A stretch of 33,573 bases of DNA, taken from NCBI GenBank assembly GCA_002365595.1, contig DFAM01000012.1, positions 9,729 through 43,301 of the forward strand. The letters run 5' to 3'. This document shows positions 16,490-24,351 of the stretch, one piece after another. The translations under genes and the position numbers were made by a program. Within the stretch, counting starts at the first letter, position 1. Every line of letters begins with the position of its first letter. The stretch is from Acinetobacter sp. UBA3106. Its GTDB lineage: Bacteria; Pseudomonadota; Gammaproteobacteria; Pseudomonadales; Moraxellaceae. The notes under the pieces were generated by a model, which saw only the letters and a program-made list of their open reading frames with translations, was not told the DNA's origin and did no database searches.

Positions 16490-17950
16490 GTGTCATTAGA
16501 CGACTGGATTAGAAAAGAGCCCAGACAGTTTGAATACTTTCATCGTTTGATGGGATATATCATGTTGTCTTTGCTGATTATTGTCTATCATTACACAGCA
16601 TCTGACACTCAATTTCAGATTTATATTCCATTTTTTCTGCTGTTTATATTACTGATTTCACCGAAGTTATCGACCTGGCTACAGTATCGCTATAACACCA
16701 ATATCAAACGCAATGTCTTATTTGTGATGGATATTATAGCGATTTCAGTCATTCTATCGGGCATTCACTTAAATCTGGTCCTGACTTTTATTTCCCTGTT
16801 TGCGCTTTTATATACCGCAATCAGCAATAAAATTTCCTTTTTAATCGTGTCTTTGGCAAGCCTGATTGGTATTGCTGTTTTTTATCTGTGCAATATTTTT
16901 GTCTTTGGCTTTGGTGAGTATTTTGAGCAAACCACAGGCGAATTAACCGTTCTGGGTTTTATCTGCTTAATTACTTATTTTGGGGTGGGCAGTTTTTACC
17001 AGCGCAGCCAGATTCAGCATATCAGTAATCGCCGAACGTATTATTACGATCAAATGAATCGTTATATGGAATTCGCGAACCAGCTGAGCCGCTATGCACC
17101 TGTGCAGTTGTGGCAGTCGATCATGAAAGGTGAGTCGGAAGCCAAAATTGAATACAAACGTAAGAAAATGACCATTTTCTTTTCAGATATTCAAGGTTTT
17201 ACCGAACTTTCAGAAACACTTATTCCAGATGATCTGGCATTCCTGCTGAATGACTATTTAAGTCATATGACTGAAATTGCCAAACAGTATGAAGCGACTG
17301 TCGACAAGTTTATGGGTGATGCCATCCTAATTTTCTTTGGTGACCCAATCTCGCAAGGTGTGGAACAAGATGCAAAAACGTGTCTAGACATGGCAATCGA
17401 CATGCGTCAGCAAATGAAGCTGCTGCGTGAGCGCTGGATCAAGATGGGTTATCCGGCGTTGCATATCCGTATGGGAATCAGTACCGGATATTGTCACGTA
17501 GGAAACTATGGCGCAGCACATCGTATGGCTTATACCATTGTCGGGCGGGATGCCAATCTGGCAGCGCGTTTGCAAAGTGCAGCAGCAGTGGATGAAATCC
17601 TGATTTCAGACGAGACCTATAATTTAATTAAAAACGATTATTTATGTGCACCTAAGGCACCCATTACGCTTAAAGGCATTCAGGGACCGGTAAAAACCTG
17701 GCAAGTGATGGAGAAATATACCTCGCGTAAATCGGACTATCAGCGCTGGTTTGACTATGAATACAAGGGTTTCCATTTGTTGTTGAATCTGGATGAAGTT
17801 CAAAACTATGAATATCCTGAACTGATTCAAGTTCTGGAAAAAATGATCAAGCGCATAGAAAAACAGCAAAAAATGACCAATTCTGAAGGTATTGTCAGAC
17901 TCAATTTGGAAGATGTGGTTGAAGATGAAAAAGACGAACAATATCACTAG
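16490..17950 (+). CDS. Membrane-bound class III adenylate/guanylate cyclase (CyaB-like)
   Basis: A 486-residue enzyme predicted to make cAMP. It starts at GTG with AGGAGG seven bases upstream. Residues about 20-180 hold five to six hydrophobic segments (for example MLSLLIIVYHY, IPFFLLFILLI, LVLTFISLFALLYTAI, FICLITYFGVGSF), a MASE2-like membrane sensor. The catalytic domain (about 225-415) has metal-binding Asp233 in FFSDIQGFT and Asp277 in KFMGDAILIFFGDP. Lys273 sits where adenine-specific cyclases carry Lys. The later motif is VGRDANLAARL (351-361), with Asn356 and Arg360 in the transition-state positions but Arg353 where GDAVN-type enzymes have Asp. A C-terminal helical tail is rich in Glu/Lys. 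ATP specificity is inferred from Lys273. A terminator follows. Confidence 0.9.
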   Translation: MSLDDWIRKEPRQFEYFHRLMGYIMLSLLIIVYHYTASDTQFQIYIPFFLLFILLISPKLSTWLQYRYNTNIKRNVLFVMDIIAISVILSGIHLNLVLTFISLFALLYTAISNKISFLIVSLASLIGIAVFYLCNIFVFGFGEYFEQTTGELTVLGFICLITYFGVGSFYQRSQIQHISNRRTYYYDQMNRYMEFANQLSRYAPVQLWQSIMKGESEAKIEYKRKKMTIFFSDIQGFTELSETLIPDDLAFLLNDYLSHMTEIAKQYEATVDKFMGDAILIFFGDPISQGVEQDAKTCLDMAIDMRQQMKLLRERWIKMGYPALHIRMGISTGYCHVGNYGAAHRMAYTIVGRDANLAARLQSAAAVDEILISDETYNLIKNDYLCAPKAPITLKGIQGPVKTWQVMEKYTSRKSDYQRWFDYEYKGFHLLLNLDEVQNYEYPELIQVLEKMIKRIEKQQKMTNSEGIVRLNLEDVVEDEKDEQYH

Positions 17951-17981
17951 AAAAATTGCTTAAGATAAGGTTTATAGTTGA

Positions 17982-18009
17982 AAAAAACCACGCAATCGCG
18001 TGGTTTTTT
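17982..18009. terminator. Bidirectional terminator between cyclase gene and fdx
   Basis: A perfect 12-bp stem AAAAAACCACGC / GCGTGGTTTTTT with a 4-base loop lies between two convergent genes. Both strands read into a T-run, so it ends the cyclase transcript and the isc operon transcript. Confidence 0.9.
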
Positions 18010-18022
18010 ATGGCTCAGAATT

Positions 18023-18361
18023 TTAATGATTTTCTGAAGCATGGTTAATGGTGTATTTCGGAATTTCAACTTCCAGATCTTCATCGACAATTTTAACCTG
18101 GCATGAAAGGCGTGAATCAGGTTCAAGACCCCAAGCACGATCCAGCAAATCTGCTTCAACATCGGTCATTTCTTCCAGGCTGTCAAAGCCTTTACGTACC
18201 ACCACGTGGCAAGTGGTACATGCACAAGACATATCGCATGCATGCTCAATCTTAATGCCATTTTTCAATAAGCTTTCGCAAAGATTGGCATCCTGTTCTA
18301 CTTCAAACTCAGCACCATTAGGGCAAATTTGCGCATGTGGAAGAACTTTAATACGTGGCAT
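18023..18361 (-). CDS. fdx: ISC-system 2Fe-2S ferredoxin Fdx
   Basis: A 112-residue adrenodoxin-type ferredoxin, the last gene of the isc operon. It supplies electrons for cluster assembly on IscU. The ligands are Cys42, Cys48 and Cys51 in CDMSCACTTC and Cys87 in RLSCQV, the C-x5-C-x2-C ... C pattern of this family. HVVVRKGFDSLEEM and DVEADLLDRAWGLEPDSRLSCQ are hallmarks of ISC ferredoxins. It follows hscA by 13 bp, so it is co-transcribed. A bidirectional terminator closes the operon. No iscX gene follows, unlike in E. coli. Confidence 0.96.
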   Translation of the reverse strand: MPRIKVLPHAQICPNGAEFEVEQDANLCESLLKNGIKIEHACDMSCACTTCHVVVRKGFDSLEEMTDVEADLLDRAWGLEPDSRLSCQVKIVDEDLEVEIPKYTINHASENH

Positions 18362-18374
18362 AATTTTTTCCTAT

Positions 18375-20237
18375 TTATTTGTCCGAGTTTGACCAGTCAT
18401 CAAGTTTAGTGCCTTTGAGCGCAGCATCAATATGTTGATTCATACGTGCAGCAGCAAAAGCATCGCTGTGTATTTTAAGCTGTTCTACAGCCTGTTCAAT
18501 AGCTTTGAGATCTGTAGTTTCGAGTTGAGCTTCAAGCCGAGTTTTGGCTTGATTTAAAGCCTCTAACTGTTCTGCAGTTAATAGCTGGGCATCTGCTTTA
18601 AGGGCTTGCTCTAATGCTTCAAGTTCACGTTTTGCTTCAACTTTGGTTTCCTGCAAATGACGAAGATTCTTATCTTCTTCAGCATATTTGAAACCGTCAA
18701 TCAGTAAACGTTCGGTATCGGCATCGGATAAACCATAAGAAGGTTTAATGTCAATTTGTGCATGAACACCAGAAGTAGTTTCTTTCGCTGCTACGGTCAA
18801 AAGTCCATCCGCATCGACCTGGAAAGTCACTTCAATACGTGCCTGACCGGCTGTCATTGGCGGAATGCCGTGCAATACAAAACGACCCAAACTACGACAA
18901 TGTTCCACCAGATCACGTTCACCTTGCACCACGTGAATCAGCATGGCAGTTTGACCATCTTGATAGGTGGTAAATTCCTGACGACGCGCCACAGGAATGG
19001 CGGTGTTGCGCGAGATTAAACGCTCAACCAGACCGCCCATAGTTTCCAGACCGAGCGACAGCGGGGTAACGTCGAGTAGTAAAGAGCCATCTTTAGAGTT
19101 GCCAATTAACTGATTAGCTGTGATGGATGCGCCAATCGCAACCACTTCATCCGGGTTAATCGTGCAGAGAGGTTCTTGATTGAACACTTCACGCACCGCT
19201 TTTTGCACAGCATAAGAGCGGGTAGAACCACCGACAAGTACGACATTTTTAATGTCATCCAGTTCAAGTTTGGCATCGCGCATCACGCGTTTGCATACGC
19301 TGATGGTTTTGTCTAAAGCCACTTTAATGATGTCTTCAAATGTAGGACGGTCTAAAGTGATGGTTTGATCCAATACTTTAAGTTCTACTGAATCGGCATC
19401 CGACAAGGCTTCTTTGGCTTTACGTGCAGAAACAATAAAATGTGCATATTCTGCATCATCCAATGTTTCTACATTGAGTTGTTTTTTAGCCCATTTCACA
19501 ATTAAACGGTCGAGGTCATCACCACCCAGTGCAGTATGACCACCAGTTGCTAAAACTTCGAATACGCCTTGAGAGAAACGCAGGATCGATACATCAAAGG
19601 TACCGCCACCCAGATCATAAATCACATAGTTTTGATCATGAGCCAGATTGGTTTCCTGATCTAAGCCATAAGCCACAGCCGCAGCGGTGGGCTCATTCAG
19701 CAAACGTAAAACGTTTAAACCTGCCAGTTGGGCAGCATCACGGGTTGCCTGACGTTGTGCTTCATCAAAATAGGCCGGAACAGTAATGACAGCACCATTC
19801 ACTGGATTATTTAAACTGCTTTCTGCACGATCCTTCAGCTGTTTTAAAATTTCTGCTGAAATTTCAACAGGGGTTTTACGACCTTGTGCAGTTTCAAAAG
19901 CAGGCATCTGATTATCTTCACCCACCAAATTGTAAGGGTGCTGAAACTTGATGTCTGCTTTAGAACGTCCCATAAAACGTTTTACTGAAACAATAGTATT
20001 TTTAGGATCTGAAGTAAGAAAAGGCTTAGCTTCATCACCATAATTTGTGTTGTTATGGCTATAGTGAACAATAGACGGAAGTAACACTCGACCTTGTTCG
20101 TCGTTAAGTACTTTGGCTTTACCTGAAAGTACGGTGGCAACCAATGAATGCGTAGTACCTAAGTCGATACCAATTGCAATGCGGTGTTCATGCGGTGCAC
20201 TTGATTGACCGGGTTCTGCAATTTGCAAGAGAGCCAT
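18375..20237 (-). CDS. hscA: Fe-S cluster assembly chaperone HscA (Hsp70 family)
   Basis: A 620-residue specialised Hsp70 (E. coli HscA is 616). It binds the LPPVK loop of IscU in an ATP-driven cycle stimulated by HscB, to release the cluster to acceptors. The ATPase domain begins AIGIDLGTTHSLVATV and includes VPAYFDEAQRQATRDA, LLNEPTAAAVAYGLD, YDLGGGTFDVSIL and VVLVGGSTRSYAVQ. The substrate-binding domain (about 390-620) includes DVTPLSLGLETMGG. The N-terminal extension before the ATPase (MALLQIAEPGQSSAPHEHR) is typical of HscA rather than DnaK. It lies 49 bp after hscB and 13 bp before fdx on the same strand. Confidence 0.97.
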   Translation of the reverse strand: MALLQIAEPGQSSAPHEHRIAIGIDLGTTHSLVATVLSGKAKVLNDEQGRVLLPSIVHYSHNNTNYGDEAKPFLTSDPKNTIVSVKRFMGRSKADIKFQHPYNLVGEDNQMPAFETAQGRKTPVEISAEILKQLKDRAESSLNNPVNGAVITVPAYFDEAQRQATRDAAQLAGLNVLRLLNEPTAAAVAYGLDQETNLAHDQNYVIYDLGGGTFDVSILRFSQGVFEVLATGGHTALGGDDLDRLIVKWAKKQLNVETLDDAEYAHFIVSARKAKEALSDADSVELKVLDQTITLDRPTFEDIIKVALDKTISVCKRVMRDAKLELDDIKNVVLVGGSTRSYAVQKAVREVFNQEPLCTINPDEVVAIGASITANQLIGNSKDGSLLLDVTPLSLGLETMGGLVERLISRNTAIPVARRQEFTTYQDGQTAMLIHVVQGERDLVEHCRSLGRFVLHGIPPMTAGQARIEVTFQVDADGLLTVAAKETTSGVHAQIDIKPSYGLSDADTERLLIDGFKYAEEDKNLRHLQETKVEAKRELEALEQALKADAQLLTAEQLEALNQAKTRLEAQLETTDLKAIEQAVEQLKIHSDAFAAARMNQHIDAALKGTKLDDWSNSDK

Positions 20238-20286
20238 TGTGTTACATCCTTAGAACTAAAAATTAAAAAAATAAAATCAAAGCGAA

Positions 20287-20802
20287 TTAAAAATCATCAT
20301 CTAAATCAAAGCTGTCATCGTCCAGAAAACGATCCTCAGCTTTGTCAATGTCAGTCATGACTTTCACAAAGAAACGTAATTTACGAACGGTATCGCGAGC
20401 TTCAGACCAATCTTCTTCATTATAGTCAATTTTGAATTCACGCACTAAACCGTCAATCCACTGCTGAACTTCCTGCTTTAATGAAGTCAGTTCATCAGCC
20501 GAGCCAGCTTCATCCAGCTGTTCACGAATTTCCAGTGCAGACTGTAAAAACTCGAAATCACCAATCGATTGATCCAGATGATAATCTTGTTTTTTAAGAC
20601 TCAAGAGATAGGCAGCGCGGCTATCAACATTAGATAAAGCTTTAAATGCCTGATTGATTTCACTCGATTTAATCAGAGCCTGATCTTTGTCTTCGGCTTT
20701 ATCTGGATGATATTGTTGCTGCAACTTCAAAAATTCAGTTTTTAACGCTGCTAAATCAATATCGAGTGCTACAGGGAGGTTGAACAACTCAAAATGATTC
20801 AT
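20287..20802 (-). CDS. hscB: Co-chaperone HscB (J-domain protein)
   Basis: A J-domain partner that brings IscU to HscA and stimulates its ATPase. Starting at the ATG at 20802 gives MNHFELFNLPVALD and 171 residues, exactly the E. coli HscB length. The open frame extends 17 codons further, but those codons run into a perfect hairpin and are not family sequence. The J-domain HPD motif is at residues 32-34 (QQYHPDKAED), followed by INQAFKALSNVDSRAAYLLSL. The C-terminal three-helix IscU-binding domain includes LEIREQLDEA and ARDTVRKLRFF. The ribosome site is weak, and the stem-loop upstream suggests hscB is expressed differently from iscRSUA. Confidence 0.94.
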   Translation of the reverse strand: MNHFELFNLPVALDIDLAALKTEFLKLQQQYHPDKAEDKDQALIKSSEINQAFKALSNVDSRAAYLLSLKKQDYHLDQSIGDFEFLQSALEIREQLDEAGSADELTSLKQEVQQWIDGLVREFKIDYNEEDWSEARDTVRKLRFFVKVMTDIDKAEDRFLDDDSFDLDDDF

Positions 20803-20849
20803 GGGAGATTGGATCCGCGATAGATATGCAAAAAGTGACTGCTTTAAAT

Positions 20850-20886
20850 GCAATTAAAACAGTGTATTTTACACTGTTTTAATTGC
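20850..20886. terminator. 17-bp perfect stem-loop between iscA and hscB (attenuating terminator?)
   Basis: Arms GCAATTAAAACAGTGTA (20850-20866) and TACACTGTTTTAATTGC (20870-20886) are perfectly complementary around a 3-base loop. On the minus strand, the direction of the operon, the core CAGTGTA/TACACTG stem is followed by TTTTAATT, so it can act as an intrinsic terminator. It is AT-rich beyond the core and could be only partly efficient. It stands 22 bp past the iscA stop and 47 bp before the hscB start. Confidence 0.7.
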
Positions 20887-20908
20887 CAAAAGAGAGAGAA
20901 TGGGATGT

Positions 20909-21229
20909 TTAAACGGTGAAAGATTCACCACAGCCACATTCGCCTTTTTTATTCGGGTTGTTAAATTCGAAGCCTTCATTGAGACCATTTTTCACGTAGT
21001 CCATCTCCATACCTTCAAGATAAACCAGGCTTTTCGGGTCAACAAAAACTTTAACACCAAACTGCTCAAACATCTGGTCATGAGTATCGACTTCATCGAC
21101 GAATTCGAGTACATAAGCCAAACCAGAACAGCCTGAAGTTTTCACACCAACGCGAATGCCTTCACCCTTACCGCGATTCTTTAGGTAATTGCTGATATGA
21201 GTTGCAGCATTTTCAGTTAAATGGATCAT
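20909..21229 (-). CDS. iscA: Iron-sulfur cluster assembly protein IscA
   Basis: A 106-residue A-type carrier that takes clusters or iron from the ISC machinery to target proteins. The three conserved ligands are Cys34 in VKTSGCSGLAY and Cys98 and Cys100 in GECGCGESF. VFVDPKSLVYLEGMEMDYV is also family-specific (IscA rather than ErpA, given its place in the isc operon). It begins 38 bp after iscU on the minus strand, and a strong stem-loop follows it before hscB. Confidence 0.96.
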   Translation of the reverse strand: MIHLTENAATHISNYLKNRGKGEGIRVGVKTSGCSGLAYVLEFVDEVDTHDQMFEQFGVKVFVDPKSLVYLEGMEMDYVKNGLNEGFEFNNPNKKGECGCGESFTV

Positions 21230-21267
21230 GAAAACTCCGTTAATCTTTTATCAAAAACTTGAAACAC

Positions 21268-21654
21268 TTAAGCTTTTGTTTTTTTGCTGCGATAGTCTTC
21301 AACAGCAGCTTTAATTGCATCTTCAGCCAGTACAGAGCAGTGTACTTTTACTGGAGGTAAAGCCAGTTCAGTTGCAATGTCGATGTTCTTGATCGCTTGA
21401 GCTTGGTCAAGGGTTTTACCTTTTAGCCATTCAGTCACAAGTGAGCTAGAGGCAATCGCAGAACCGCAACCATACGTTTTAAAACGTGCTTCTTCAATGA
21501 CACCTTCATCATTCACTTGAATTTGAAGACGCATTACATCGCCACAAGCTGGTGCACCGACCATACCTGTACCAACATTTTCAGCATTTTTATCTAAAAC
21601 ACCAACATTACGAGGGTTTTCGTAATGATCAATTACTTTTTCGCTATAAGCCAT
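21268..21654 (-). CDS. iscU: Fe-S cluster scaffold protein IscU
   Basis: A 128-residue scaffold on which 2Fe-2S and 4Fe-4S clusters are built from IscS-derived sulfur. The cluster ligands are Cys37 (GAPACGDV), Cys63 (YGCGSAIASSS) and Cys106 (VHCSVLAEDA), with Asp39 beside the first. The HscA recognition loop LPPVK is at 99-103. Length equals E. coli IscU. GGAG lies about eight bases before the ATG. The 105-bp gap from iscS contains a perfect palindrome that may shape the mRNA. Confidence 0.97.
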   Translation of the reverse strand: MAYSEKVIDHYENPRNVGVLDKNAENVGTGMVGAPACGDVMRLQIQVNDEGVIEEARFKTYGCGSAIASSSLVTEWLKGKTLDQAQAIKNIDIATELALPPVKVHCSVLAEDAIKAAVEDYRSKKTKA

Positions 21655-21720
21655 GATGCTTCTCCAAACCTCGGGGTCAGCCTTAAGATTAATATGGGGA
21701 TGAAATTACGTTTATCAATG

Positions 21721-21747
21721 AGATAGCTTTAAATTTTAAAGCTATCT
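21721..21747. repeat. 27-bp perfect palindrome between iscS and iscU
   Basis: Arms AGATAGCTTTAAA and TTTAAAGCTATCT flank a single central base, starting 12 bp beyond the iscS stop. In the operon mRNA this can fold into an 11-12-bp stem. No T-run follows in the transcribed direction (CATTG follows), so it is not a standard terminator. An RNA-processing or 3'-end-protecting hairpin is more likely; this is inference. Confidence 0.75.
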
Positions 21748-21759
21748 TTAGGCAATGAA

Positions 21760-22977
21760 TTAGTGCTCAGCCCATTCAACAGTGGAAAGGTCGATACCTT
21801 CTTTGTACATATCCCAAAGCGGAGAAAGTTCACGCAATTTCTCAACAGCAGCTTTAGTGACTTCAAGAACGTGATCGATATCTTCTTCAGTGGTGTACTT
21901 ACCAAAGCTGAAACGAATTGAACTGTGAGCAAGTTCGTCAGAAAGACCGAGTGCACGAAGTACATACGATGGTTCAAGCGTTGCAGAAGTACATGCTGAA
22001 CCAGAAGATACAGCTGCGTCCTTCAATGCCATCATCAATGATTCACCTTCAACAAAGTTAAAGCTGACATTCAGATAGTTAGCAACGTTGTAAGTAGGAT
22101 GACCGTTTAAGAACACTTGTTCTAAATCTTGCAGGCCATTCCATAACTTGTCGCGTAAAACTCGGATACGTGCTTGTTCAGCTTCCAGGTTTTTGCCTGC
22201 AAGTTCAAATGCTTCACCCATACCCACGATTTGGTGAGTTGCAAGTGTACCTGAGCGCATACCGCGTTCATGACCGCCACCGTGCATTTGAGCTTTAAGG
22301 CGTACACGTGGTGAACGACGAACGAATAATGCACCGATGCCTTTAGGGCCATAAATTTTGTGAGCAGAAAAACTCATTAAATCAACTTTTAAAGTTGAAA
22401 GATCAATCTCTACTTTACCTGCAGCTTGCGCAGCATCAACGTGGAAGAAAATTTTCTTGGCACGGGTAATTTCACCGATTGCCGCAACGTCAGTGATAGT
22501 ACCAATTTCGTTGTTTACCATCATCAGGGAAACAAGAATAGTATCTGGACGAATCGCAGCTTCAACCATTTCAGGAGTAATTAAACCTGTTTGTGGTTGT
22601 GGCTCAAGATAGGTAATTTCAAAACCTTCTTCTTCTAATTCGCGGCAAGTATCTAAAATTGCTTTGTGTTCAATTTTACTTGTAATGATGTGTTTGCCTT
22701 TAGAGGCATAAAACTGCGCCACACCTTTAAGGGCAAGGTTATCAGATTCTGTTGCACCTGAAGTCCAAACAATCTCACGTGGATCCGCTTTGATCAAGTT
22801 GGCAACTTGTTCACGTGCATATTCTACTTTTTCTTCAGCCTGCCAGCCGTACGCATGAGAACGAGATGCAGCATTACCGAAAGTACCATCGAAAGTTAAG
22901 CACTCCATCATGCGTTCTGCAACTTGAGGATCTACAGGAGTGGTTGCTGCATAATCAAGATAAATCGGACGTTTCAT
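21760..22977 (-). CDS. iscS: Cysteine desulfurase IscS
   Basis: A PLP enzyme of 405 residues that removes sulfur from cysteine for Fe-S clusters and thio-tRNA modifications. The ATG at 22977 gives the family N-terminus MKRPIYLDYAATTPVDPQV. The open frame continues 33 codons upstream, but only inside iscR. PLP-binding Lys207 is in SFSAHKIYGPKG, and the persulfide-forming Cys329 is in SSGSACTSATLEPSYVLRA (both one residue later than in E. coli). The C-terminus ends DLSTVEWAEH, the tail that contacts IscU. Its ATG is one base after the iscR stop, so translation is probably coupled. Confidence 0.97.
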   Translation of the reverse strand: MKRPIYLDYAATTPVDPQVAERMMECLTFDGTFGNAASRSHAYGWQAEEKVEYAREQVANLIKADPREIVWTSGATESDNLALKGVAQFYASKGKHIITSKIEHKAILDTCRELEEEGFEITYLEPQPQTGLITPEMVEAAIRPDTILVSLMMVNNEIGTITDVAAIGEITRAKKIFFHVDAAQAAGKVEIDLSTLKVDLMSFSAHKIYGPKGIGALFVRRSPRVRLKAQMHGGGHERGMRSGTLATHQIVGMGEAFELAGKNLEAEQARIRVLRDKLWNGLQDLEQVFLNGHPTYNVANYLNVSFNFVEGESLMMALKDAAVSSGSACTSATLEPSYVLRALGLSDELAHSSIRFSFGKYTTEEDIDHVLEVTKAAVEKLRELSPLWDMYKEGIDLSTVEWAEH

Positions 22978-22978
22978 G

Positions 22979-23452
22979 TCAAATACCTGTAACCGATAAA
23001 AGGGCTGAATCAAATGATGCTGTATTTTGGCGAATGGAAACAGTTTGAACGTTGTCTCGTGCAACCAGATCAGCAAGGGTGATTTTTGCTAAATAATCGG
23101 CAATGTGGTGGGAGAGTTCTTGCCATAAATCATGAGTCAAGCACATTGCACCATTCTGGCAGTTACCCTTATGGTCGCAACGCGTTGCGTCAACTGTTTC
23201 GTTTACAGCTTCAATAATTTCTAATACTGTGATTTCTTCAGCGTTACGCGCTAGATGGTAACCACCGTTGGCACCACGAACACTAGAAACTAAGCCGTGG
23301 CGTTTTAATTTCGCAAATAACTGCTCAAGATAAGCAACAGAAATAGTTTGACGAGCTGCAATTTCAGCAAGCGTAATCGTTTGTTCAGTTGGCTGCAAAG
23401 CTAAATCAAGTAGAGCAGTCACTGCGTAACGACCGCGAGTAGTAAGACGCAT
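22979..23452 (-). CDS. iscR: Fe-S cluster-sensing transcriptional regulator IscR
   Basis: A 157-residue Rrf2-family repressor that senses cellular 2Fe-2S status. With a cluster it represses the isc operon. The ATG at 23452 gives MRLTTRGRYAVTALLDLAL; four upstream codons in frame are unlikely to be used. The winged helix spans about 1-65 (AEIAARQTISVAYLEQLFAKL and VRGANGGYHLAR). The cluster ligands are Cys92, Cys98, Cys104 and His107 in the CDHKGNC...MCLTH segment, identical in number to E. coli IscR. It heads the operon, with a promoter and IscR box directly upstream. Confidence 0.96.
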   Translation of the reverse strand: MRLTTRGRYAVTALLDLALQPTEQTITLAEIAARQTISVAYLEQLFAKLKRHGLVSSVRGANGGYHLARNAEEITVLEIIEAVNETVDATRCDHKGNCQNGAMCLTHDLWQELSHHIADYLAKITLADLVARDNVQTVSIRQNTASFDSALLSVTGI

Positions 23453-23485
23453 GATTCGATACACATATTAAGACTAGATGTGTCG

Positions 23486-23514
23486 ATTTTATGAATCCTG
23501 ACTAAAATAGTCAA
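23486..23514 (-). promoter_or_regulatory. Sigma70 promoter of the isc operon
   Basis: On the minus strand TTGACT (plus 23509-23514) and TAAAAT (plus 23486-23491) are separated by 17 bp, a near-consensus pair. The predicted start of transcription is near 23479, about 27 bases before the iscR ATG. Confidence 0.8.
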
Positions 23515-23518
23515 GTTT
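23494..23518. promoter_or_regulatory. IscR type 1 binding site (autoregulatory operator)
   Basis: Read on the minus strand, the 25-bp site is AAA CTT GAC TAT TTT AGT CAG GAT T. It matches the published type 1 IscR consensus pattern SYYGACTRWWWYAGTCRR at every position in the core, with inverted TGACTA / TAGTCA half-sites. It covers the -35 and the spacer of the isc promoter, so bound holo-IscR would block RNA polymerase. Confidence 0.8.
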
Positions 23519-23564
23519 TTTTATTGGGCTTAAAATTATTTTGTTTTATAGGAAAATTATATAT

Positions 23565-24212
23565 TTATATAACCCAATAATTATACACTAATAACGCAAC
23601 CAATAACACGATAGTTAGACTAAAAGCGATATTCATTCTTTTTTGCTTGTGCTGCATACGACGAATACGATTCTTATATTGTTTGACTTCTACCTGTAAT
23701 GTATTGATCTTTGAACGTTGTTGCTCAATTTTTTCTAGTAGCGGGGCAATGCGCTTTTTAGAAGAAATAACTTCCTGGCCATCACTCGGTTCACTGAGCC
23801 ACTGTTTCCAGTCCGATAAAACTTTTGGAAAGCTGAACAGCAGGGTTAAATCGCGAAACTCGTCTTTTAGGGTGGTATCACCATCAATGCGCATTTTTTT
23901 TATACTGCGGCGGTTACCGAAAACAAATACTTTGATCAGATCCATAAGCGTAGTGCGGATATCCAGATCGACCACTTTTTCTGGCGCTTTTGTATCGAAC
24001 AATATGCCATGTTCGGTAAAAACCACATAAAAATCAAAATAAGGTAAATAGCTATTAATTTTAATGGTAATTTTTTGATCTACAAATTTTTTAGCTTGCA
24101 ATCCAACAACCCGATCATGTTTTAAGATGAAGGTGAAGATTGTCTCCAAAACAATCATGGTCATTGTAAGCAACAAATGCGGTTGATTTTGACTTTGTTG
24201 CGATTCGCTCAT
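23565..24212 (-). CDS. UbiJ/SCP2-like protein with C-terminal coiled coil and membrane anchor
   Basis: A 215-residue protein of uncertain function. Residues about 10-140 resemble the SCP2-like lipid-binding domain of UbiJ: an N-terminal hydrophobic helix (MIVLETIFTFILKH), strands ITIKINSYLPYFDFYVVF, then a region of the same architecture ending in MRIDGDTTLKDEFRDL before a Trp-rich segment. Residues about 150-190 are a Lys/Arg/Gln-rich coiled coil (KIEQQRSKINTLQVEVKQYK). Residues about 193-214 are one transmembrane helix (IAFSLTIVLLVALLVYNYW), a C-tail anchor not found in UbiJ. AAGGA precedes the ATG. It is divergent from a phasin gene, suggesting a link to lipid or polyester granules. The SCP2 call is by eye and moderate. 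Confidence 0.6.
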   Translation of the reverse strand: MSESQQSQNQPHLLLTMTMIVLETIFTFILKHDRVVGLQAKKFVDQKITIKINSYLPYFDFYVVFTEHGILFDTKAPEKVVDLDIRTTLMDLIKVFVFGNRRSIKKMRIDGDTTLKDEFRDLTLLFSFPKVLSDWKQWLSEPSDGQEVISSKKRIAPLLEKIEQQRSKINTLQVEVKQYKNRIRRMQHKQKRMNIAFSLTIVLLVALLVYNYWVI

Positions 24213-24351
24213 AAAAATTAATCCTTACCTGAAAGGAGCATCCAATGCTCGAAAAAAGTGTTTCAGGACTTATTACAAATATATTAATCTTGCTTTGTAG
24301 AACAGTTTAGCAAATCGATCAAGTCTTTAATTTGTTATTATGACTGTATTT

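Noticed and set aside
17947..18162. Frame of 71 codons near the end of fdx
   Set aside because: It covers the bidirectional terminator and overlaps fdx in another frame. It does not resemble a protein family.
23521..23580. Inverted repeat TTATTGGG / CCCAATAA spanning the stop of the UbiJ-like gene
   Set aside because: The loop is 44 bases and no T-run follows in the direction of transcription, so it is not convincing as a terminator in this AT-rich DNA.
24236..24250. Short hairpin GAGCAT-CCA-ATGCTC in the leader of the UbiJ-like gene
   Set aside because: Only 6 bp, with no anti-terminator partner or known riboswitch context. It is likely chance.
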